A stretch of 11,590 bases of DNA, taken from the NCBI GenBank assembly GCA_039190005.1, contig JBCCYM010000057.1:1-11590 (forward strand). Reading direction: 5' to 3'. The notes below the pieces were generated by a model. The model ran no database searches. It saw only the letters and a program-made list of their open reading frames with translations, and was not told the DNA's origin. The position numbers and the translations under genes are program-made. This stretch comes from JBCCYM01 sp039190005. Its GTDB lineage: Bacteria; Pseudomonadota; Gammaproteobacteria; UBA12402. This document shows, piece after piece, positions 6,511 through 11,590 of the stretch; position 1 is the stretch's first letter; each line of letters opens with the position of its first letter.

Positions 6511-7618
6511 ATGTTTGAAATAAATAGCTTAAAAGAAAAAATTAATAATTTGCAAGAGCGATTGCGATTATTACGGGGGTATCTTTGACTACGATCGCCA
6601 AGTCGAACGATTGATTGAAGTCACACGTGAACTGGAACAGCCTGATGTTTGGCAAGACAGTGAAAAATCGCAGACTTTAGGCAAAGCGCACCGTCGTCTT
6701 GAAACAATTGTCAATACTTACAAAACGATATCCAAAAATCTTCAAGACAATACTGAATTACTTGAGTTGGCCCTTGCCGAGCAAGATCAGGACAGTTTCA
6801 ATGCTATTGGTGAGGATTTAACATTGCTAGAACAACAGCTTGGGGGCTTGGAATTTCAACGCATGTTTAGTGGCGCGATGGATGCTAATTACGCCTATAT
6901 TGATATTCAATCCGGTTCAGGCGGCACTGAAGCGCAAGATTGGGCGAATATGTTGTTAAGAATGTATCTGCGTTGGGCGGAACGACATGATTTTAATGTG
7001 CAGTTGCTTGAAGTTTCCGCGGGTGAAGTTGCTGGTATTAAAAGCGCGACGGTTTATATCAAAGGCGATTATGCCTTTGGTTGGTTGCGTACTGAAACCG
7101 GTATTCATCGTTTGGTACGAAAATCGCCTTTTAATGCCAATAATAAACGTCATACCTCATTCGCGTCGGTATTTGTCTATCCAGAAGTTGATGATAGCAT
7201 TGAAATTGATATTAATCCTGCTGATTTGCGTATTGACACGTATCGTGCCAGTGGTGCCGGTGGTCAGCATGTGAACCGTACTGATTCCGCGGTGCGAATT
7301 ACCCATTTGCCAACAAATACAGTGGTGCAGTGCCAAAGTGAACGATCACAGCATCAAAACAAGGCAAACGCTATGAATCAGTTGAAAGCAAAGTTGTATG
7401 AACTGGAAATGCACAAACGCAATGAGGAAAAACAAGCTATGGAAGAAGCAAAATCTGATATAGGCTGGGGACATCAGATTCGTTCTTATGTGTTGGATGA
7501 AGCGCGCATTAAGGATTTACGAACAGGTGTGCAAAGTGGCAATACGAAAGATATATTGGATGGTAATATCGACATGTTTTTACAAGCGAGTCTGTTACAA
7601 GGCTTGGAAACAGTGTAA
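6511..7618 (+). CDS. prfB: Peptide chain release factor 2 (RF2), programmed +1 frameshift
   Basis: RF2 releases finished peptides at UAA and UGA. The gene is split between two frames. ATG 6511 opens 25 codons (MFEINSLKEK to LLRGYL) ending at TGA 6586-6588. Reading then resumes in the +1 frame at GAC 6587, and translation ends at 7618. The product has 368 residues; E. coli RF2 has 365, also with 25 codons before UGA. Across the join the sequence is RGYL-DYDRQVERL, as in E. coli. The stop-codon-reading tripeptide SPF is at 205-207 and the catalytic GGQ at 250-252, exactly the E. coli numbering. Residue 246 is Ala, as in most bacteria, not the Thr of E. coli K-12. It begins 3 nt after prfC and precedes lysS by 40 nt. 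Calling only 6611-7618 from a TTG would miss 33 N-terminal residues. Confidence 0.97.
6574..6589 (+). promoter_or_regulatory. prfB autoregulatory +1 frameshift site
   Basis: The site reads CGGGGGTATCTTTGAC: a G-rich internal Shine-Dalgarno-like stretch, the slippery CUU, the in-frame UGA and a following C, the context known to make UGA termination inefficient. In the E. coli system, low RF2 slows termination at this UGA and lets the ribosome slip +1 to make more RF2. Spacing and bases match E. coli except that C replaces the first A of AGGGGG. Confidence 0.95.
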
Positions 7619-7658
7619 AATTAGCGCACAATGAGTGAAATAATTAAGGTTATAAAAA

Positions 7659-9200
7659 GTGAAAGATAGACAATTACACGTGACAAACATTGAAGAAACG
7701 CTTGATGAGAACGCGCAGATTGCTTTGCGTAAGGAAAAATTATCCGCTTTGCGCCAGTCTTCTCAGGCCTATCCCAATCATTTTCGTCGGCAGCATTTAG
7801 CGGCAGATTTGCATCGTGATTTCAGTAATTTAGATAAAGACACATTACAACAATCCGCAGAGAAAAACAAAGTGTCTATTGCCGGTCGTATTATGACCAG
7901 GCGTTTGATGGGGAAAGCAAGCTTTATTCATTTACAGGACATGTCGGGTAAGATACAAGTCTATATTAAAAAAAATGACTTGCCAGAAGGTATTTATGAA
8001 CAGTTTAAACATTGGGATATCGGCGATATTATCGGCGTGCGCGGCTATGTTTTTAAAACCAATACCGGTGAATTATCAATACATGCTCAAACAATCGAAT
8101 TACTGACAAAATCCTTGCGTCCTTTGCCGGATAAATTTCATGGCTTGGTTGATCAAGAAGTCCGTTATCGTCAACGCTATGTCGATTTAATTGCCAATGA
8201 GGAAACGCGCCAGGTATTTTTTATTCGTTCAAAAACAATCGCGGCATTACGGGAATACTTGCTTAATCTAAACTATATCGAAGTTGAAACGCCCATGATG
8301 CATGCCATTCCCGGTGGCGCTTTGGCCAAACCATTCACAACCTATCATAACGCCTTGGATATGCCATTGTACTTGCGTGTCGCGCCGGAGCTTTATTTAA
8401 AACGACTGGTTGTTGGCGGTTTTGAAAACGTTTTTGAAATCAATCGCAATTTCCGGAATGAAGGCATTTCCACACGGCATAATCCTGAGTTTACCATGTT
8501 GGAATTTTATCAAGCTTATTCTGATTATGAAGATATGATCGACTTGACAGAAAAAATGTTCTCAACTATCGCTCGACAAGTATTAGGCGATACCGTGTTT
8601 ACTTATCAGGGGCATCAATTTGATTTTGGCAAAACGTTTGATCGCATGACCATAAAAGAAGCGATTATAAAATTTGCTGATAATATTACCGATGATGATC
8701 TCAATGATTTAGCGCGTGCTAAAGTTGTCGCTGAAAAACATGGTATTGAGATCAATGCTAATGACGGTTTGGGTAAACTGCAAATGGCATTGTTCGAAGA
8801 AATTGCTGAAGATAAACTGATACAACCCACATTTATTACCGGCTTTTCCGCTGAAGTTTCACCGTTATCACGCTGCAATGATGATGATCCTTTTTATGTC
8901 GATCGTTTTGAACTTTTTATCGCCGGACGTGAGATAGCGAATGGTTTTTCTGAATTAAATGATCCTGAAGATCAAGCGGAGCGTTTTCGTCAACAAATTA
9001 AAGCGAAAGCTGCCGGTGACGAGGAAGCGATGTATTATGACGACGATTACATCACCGCGCTGGAACATGGATTGCCACCGACAGCGGGTGAGGGCATTGG
9101 TATTGATCGCTTGGTCATGCTGTTTACCAATTCACCTTCTATTCGTGATGTCTTATTTTTTCCGCATTTGCGTTTAAATAGCAAAACACAACATAAGTGA
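7659..9200 (+). CDS. lysS: Lysyl-tRNA synthetase, class II
   Basis: The enzyme charges tRNA-Lys with lysine using ATP. The 513-residue protein matches the bacterial class II family (E. coli LysS has 505). A helical N-terminus (1-60) precedes the OB-fold anticodon-binding domain (about 70-155, with VSIAGRIMTRR and FIHLQDMSGKIQVYI). The catalytic domain follows, with motif 1 near 188-218 (ending in VETPMM), motif 2 at 259-283 (FEINRNFRNEG, then RHNPEFTMLEF) and motif 3 at 479-502 (GIGIDRLVMLF, then DVLFFP). EIANGFSELNDP at 425-436 is the usual lysine-site block. The start is GTG 7659, with AAGG about 9 nt upstream. ATG 7631 is out of frame and soon stops. The prfB-lysS order is the same as in E. 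coli. Confidence 0.97.
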   Translation: MKDRQLHVTNIEETLDENAQIALRKEKLSALRQSSQAYPNHFRRQHLAADLHRDFSNLDKDTLQQSAEKNKVSIAGRIMTRRLMGKASFIHLQDMSGKIQVYIKKNDLPEGIYEQFKHWDIGDIIGVRGYVFKTNTGELSIHAQTIELLTKSLRPLPDKFHGLVDQEVRYRQRYVDLIANEETRQVFFIRSKTIAALREYLLNLNYIEVETPMMHAIPGGALAKPFTTYHNALDMPLYLRVAPELYLKRLVVGGFENVFEINRNFRNEGISTRHNPEFTMLEFYQAYSDYEDMIDLTEKMFSTIARQVLGDTVFTYQGHQFDFGKTFDRMTIKEAIIKFADNITDDDLNDLARAKVVAEKHGIEINANDGLGKLQMALFEEIAEDKLIQPTFITGFSAEVSPLSRCNDDDPFYVDRFELFIAGREIANGFSELNDPEDQAERFRQQIKAKAAGDEEAMYYDDDYITALEHGLPPTAGEGIGIDRLVMLFTNSPSIRDVLFFPHLRLNSKTQHK

Positions 9201-9210
9201 TAACAGAGCC

Positions 9211-10014
9211 ATGGCGACAACATTAAAAGATAGAGCGGATGAGGCGCAAAAACAACCTCGACGCGGTATTTATCTCTTACCTAATTTGTTAACAACACTC
9301 GGCTTGTTTGCCGCTTTTTACGCGATAGTCAGCGCGATGGATGGTCGTATTGATAACGCGATTATAGCAATCTATGTCGCTATGATCGCCGACGCGCTAG
9401 ATGGTCGCATCGCTCGTTTAACCAATACGCAAAGTGCTTTTGGCGCTCAATACGACAGTTTATCGGACATGCTTTGCTTCGGCGCCGCGCCTGGATTAAT
9501 TGTTTATCAAGTGACCTTATTTCATTTAGGAAAAATAGGTTGGCTCATCTGCTTTTTTTATACCGTGGCGACAGCCTTGCGTTTAGCCAGGTTTAACATA
9601 CAAGTATCACAAGACAAACGTTATTTTGCCGGTATGCCTTGTCCTTCGGCATCTTCTTTAGTGATAAGCACACTTTGGGTAAGCCATTATCTTGGTGTAA
9701 GCAACGCGATGATTGTCTATATTATTATCGCAATAGTAATGGTGTTAACGGCAATTTTGATGACTAGCAGTGTACGCTATTTTAGTTTTAAAGATTTAGA
9801 CCTTACCGGTAAAGTGCCTTTTTTTGTCATATTAATTACGGTGCTTGTTGTTGTCGCCATTGCCTGGAATCCGCCTTGGGTATTATTTTTAATATCCATG
9901 CTATACACGCTGTCTGGACCATTACTTGTTCTGTTTCGCAAAAAGAAACGACATAAAAAACTAAAACGATTAGAAAAGAAAATAACGTCACACCAAAGTA
10001 AAGCGGATGAATAA
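9211..10014 (+). CDS. pssA: CDP-diacylglycerol-serine O-phosphatidyltransferase, type II
   Basis: This inner-membrane enzyme makes phosphatidylserine, the precursor of phosphatidylethanolamine, from CDP-diacylglycerol and serine. The complete CDP-alcohol phosphotransferase motif is present: D61, D64-G65, A68-R69, G78, D82 and D86. The first membrane helix (LLPNLLTTLGLFAAFYAIV, 22-40) is typical of the Bacillus-like PssA family. Further hydrophobic segments lie near 50-60, 105-123, 147-160, 166-184 and 202-245. E. coli PssA belongs to the unrelated phospholipase-D-like type I, so this is the other class. The C-terminus (about 243-267) is very basic (RKKKRHKKLKRLEKK) and probably cytosolic. ATG 9211 lies 10 nt after lysS. 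The 3' end overlaps the next gene by 8 nt. Confidence 0.94.
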   Translation: MATTLKDRADEAQKQPRRGIYLLPNLLTTLGLFAAFYAIVSAMDGRIDNAIIAIYVAMIADALDGRIARLTNTQSAFGAQYDSLSDMLCFGAAPGLIVYQVTLFHLGKIGWLICFFYTVATALRLARFNIQVSQDKRYFAGMPCPSASSLVISTLWVSHYLGVSNAMIVYIIIAIVMVLTAILMTSSVRYFSFKDLDLTGKVPFFVILITVLVVVAIAWNPPWVLFLISMLYTLSGPLLVLFRKKKRHKKLKRLEKKITSHQSKADE

Positions 10015-11254
10015 TATAAACTTTATAAACCATAAACCGCATCGCATGACCAGTGTGTTGTTACTAGCGTTTGCTTCCGGCTTACCCATTATGTTGATTA
10101 TCTCCATGCTTCAGGCTTGGTTAACCGAAGCGGGTTTAGCGGTGACGACCATCGGTTTCTTTAGTTTAGTGCAGCAACCGTACGCGTATAAATTTTTATG
10201 GGCACCATTATTTGATCGATTCTCATTACCTTTTCTCGATCATCGCCGTGCTTGGGTGTTTGTCATGCAATTAGCAATAATTGTCATGTTGATCGTGATG
10301 GCGATGATTGATCCAAAAACCAATCCTGAATTAATGTGGGGCGCGGCATTGCTGGCCGCTATTTTTTCCTCTACTCAGGATATTTCTTCTGACGCCTACC
10401 GTACTGAATTATTGCCGGATAGTGAGCGTGGTTTAGGTTCATCGTTTTATTTAATTGGTTATCGCATCGCCATGTTGACTTCTGGCGCCTTCGCGCTTGG
10501 TTTCGCCGCGCATTACAGTTTTCGCGCAGCGTATTTGCTCATGGCGGGTTTTATGTGTATTGGTATTATTGGCACATTATCGGCGCCAAAACTTAAAACC
10601 AATAAGCAACGTCCAGAAAAAATTATACTAGCATTTATTGAGCCGATAAAAGAATTTATGTCTCGCCCGCGTTGCTTATGGATTTTATTAGTCATCATTT
10701 TTTATAAATTTGGTGACGCCTTTACCTTATCCTTATCCACCACATTTTTATTACGTGGCGTACATTTTAGTCTGGTTGATTTGGCTTTTATTAATAAAGT
10801 AGGAGGGTTATTGGCGACAATTCTTGGTGGTGTTGTCGGTGGTATTATCATGACCCGTGTGCGGCTTTTTAGTAGTTTAATGCTGTTTGGTATTTTTCAG
10901 ACGATTACCAATCTTGGATATATGCTATTAGCAATCGTTGGCAAAAGCTATGTGGTAATGGCGTTTGTGGTCATCGCCGAAAACTTCTTTGGTGGCATGG
11001 GTACCATCGCTTTTTTAGCCTTTCTAATGGCATTATGTGATCAGCGCTATACGGCGACTCAGTTTGCGGTTTTTTCAGCCATTGATTCCATCGGACGGAT
11101 ATTTATCGGCCCGCTTGCCGGTTTCATGGTCGCGCATATCGGTTGGGTGCATTTCTATTTTTGGGCGTTTATTGCCGGCATCCCATCGCTTATTTTTCTT
11201 TTATTTATAAAAACTTATATTGATAAGCTAACAATTAACACTAAGAACGCTTAG
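10007..11254 (+). CDS. ampG: AmpG-like MFS permease (probable muropeptide importer)
   Basis: This 415-residue polytopic protein of the major facilitator superfamily belongs to the AmpG/PAT branch. AmpG imports anhydro-muropeptides released during wall turnover, for recycling and in some species for beta-lactamase induction. Family blocks are ASGLPIMLIISMLQAWL at 23-39, YKFLWAPLFDR at 61-71, HRRAWVF at 79-85 and the conserved loop STQDISSDAYRTELLP at 122-137, followed by ERGLGSS. About 12 membrane helices are expected, whereas E. coli AmpG is longer (491 residues, with two extra helices). No other recycling gene is visible here, so the substrate is inferred from the family. ATG 10007 lies inside the last codons of pssA, suggesting translational coupling. 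Confidence 0.85.
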   Translation: MNNINFINHKPHRMTSVLLLAFASGLPIMLIISMLQAWLTEAGLAVTTIGFFSLVQQPYAYKFLWAPLFDRFSLPFLDHRRAWVFVMQLAIIVMLIVMAMIDPKTNPELMWGAALLAAIFSSTQDISSDAYRTELLPDSERGLGSSFYLIGYRIAMLTSGAFALGFAAHYSFRAAYLLMAGFMCIGIIGTLSAPKLKTNKQRPEKIILAFIEPIKEFMSRPRCLWILLVIIFYKFGDAFTLSLSTTFLLRGVHFSLVDLAFINKVGGLLATILGGVVGGIIMTRVRLFSSLMLFGIFQTITNLGYMLLAIVGKSYVVMAFVVIAENFFGGMGTIAFLAFLMALCDQRYTATQFAVFSAIDSIGRIFIGPLAGFMVAHIGWVHFYFWAFIAGIPSLIFLLFIKTYIDKLTINTKNA

Positions 11255-11258
11255 TGTT
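11237..11258 (+). other. Perfect hairpin over the ampG-like stop codon
   Basis: AACACTAAG (11237-11245) and CTTAGTGTT (11250-11258) form a 9-bp perfect stem with a 4-nt loop (AACG). The stop TAG (11252-11254) lies in the right arm. The next bases are GGGGGC rather than a T-run, so termination is unlikely. The G-run is probably the ribosome-binding site of the next gene, so the hairpin may affect its translation. Confidence 0.5.
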
Positions 11259-11272
11259 GGGGGCAATACCTT

Positions 11273-11590
11273 ATGTCAGAATATATTTCATTGATTCGCG
11301 GTATTAATATTGGCGGTAGAAATCAGATTAAAATGGGCGAACTCAAAGAGGTCTGCGCGAAAATCGGTTTTACTGATATTAAGACTTATATTCAGAGTGG
11401 GAACCTTATTTTCACAGAGACTGAGCGTAATAAACTCAGTATCGCCACAACAATTGAAAAAGCGATTTTTAAGCATTTTGGCATAAAAACAGTGGTTTTA
11501 ATCAAATCTAAGAAGCAGTTCGATACCATTATTAAAAATAATCCATATGCTGATATCGATCAGTCTAAGTTATACATTACTTTCCTTTTT
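11273..11590 (+). CDS. DUF1697 family protein, 3' end outside the window
   Basis: The frame is open for 106 codons from ATG 11273 to the right edge. The sequence YISLIRGINIGGRNQIKMGEL at 4-24 and FTDIKTYIQSGNLIF at 33-47 match the N-terminal signature of DUF1697 proteins (RGINVGG..., then SGNVVF). These are usually about 180 residues, so roughly the first 60 percent is present. The family is widespread in bacteria and its function is not established. A G-rich stretch (GGGGG, 11259-11263) about 9 nt upstream is the likely ribosome-binding site. It lies 18 nt after the ampG-like gene on the same strand, so it probably belongs to the operon. Nothing looks broken in the visible part. Confidence 0.9.
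   Translation, partial: MSEYISLIRGINIGGRNQIKMGELKEVCAKIGFTDIKTYIQSGNLIFTETERNKLSIATTIEKAIFKHFGIKTVVLIKSKKQFDTIIKNNPYADIDQSKLYITFLF

Noticed and set aside
6586..6588. In-frame TGA in prfB as a sign of a pseudogene or sequencing error
   Set aside because: Position, flanking bases and continuation in the +1 frame all match the known programmed frameshift of prfB.
5351..7274. Several 65-128 codon frames on both strands inside prfC and prfB
   Set aside because: They overlap confidently identified genes in other frames and show no domain, start signal or independent coding evidence.
10513..11476. Minus-strand frames within the ampG-like and DUF1697 genes
   Set aside because: These are shadows of plus-strand genes with clear family motifs.

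Overview
The window looks like a stretch of chromosome from an AT-rich gammaproteobacterium. RF2, RF3, LysRS and AmpG-like proteins are all of gammaproteobacterial type, and prfB-lysS adjacency is known from E. coli. An intracellular or Legionella/Coxiella-like host is possible because of the low GC, the AmpG-like carrier, the type II PssA and an odd Cys-rich/TPR-like protein, but that placement is inference.

The layout is two divergent halves. The left half (about 1-4670) is all minus strand and carries accessory genes: (i) the 5' part of a very AT-rich gene for a protein with four CxxC knuckles and TPR-like helices, running off the left edge; (ii) an orphan PstS-like phosphate-binding protein with its own good promoter; (iii) an AEC-family permease; (iv) a small NTF2/SnoaL-like protein; and (v) a class I SAM methyltransferase. 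The methyltransferase and NTF2-like genes overlap by ATGA, and the permease follows 50 nt later, so these three probably form one transcription unit.

The right half (4667-11590) is plus strand and mostly housekeeping. A leader of about 115 nt containing a long GNRA-capped hairpin precedes prfC (RF3). Then come prfB (RF2, with an intact programmed +1 frameshift site), lysS, pssA (CDP-diacylglycerol-serine phosphatidyltransferase, type II), an ampG-like muropeptide permease and the 5' part of a DUF1697 gene. Gaps are 3, 40, 10, -8 and 18 nt and no intrinsic terminator is visible, so this is probably a single operon combining translation termination, tRNA charging, phospholipid synthesis and cell-wall recycling.

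The best recognised regulatory element is the prfB recoding site: in-frame UGA after 25 codons, in a CUU-UGA-C context with an upstream G-rich Shine-Dalgarno-like stimulator. The least explained element is the partial Cys-rich gene at the left edge. I found no rRNA, tRNA, CRISPR, insertion sequence or integrase. I see no clear multi-gene novel defence or mobile system here.
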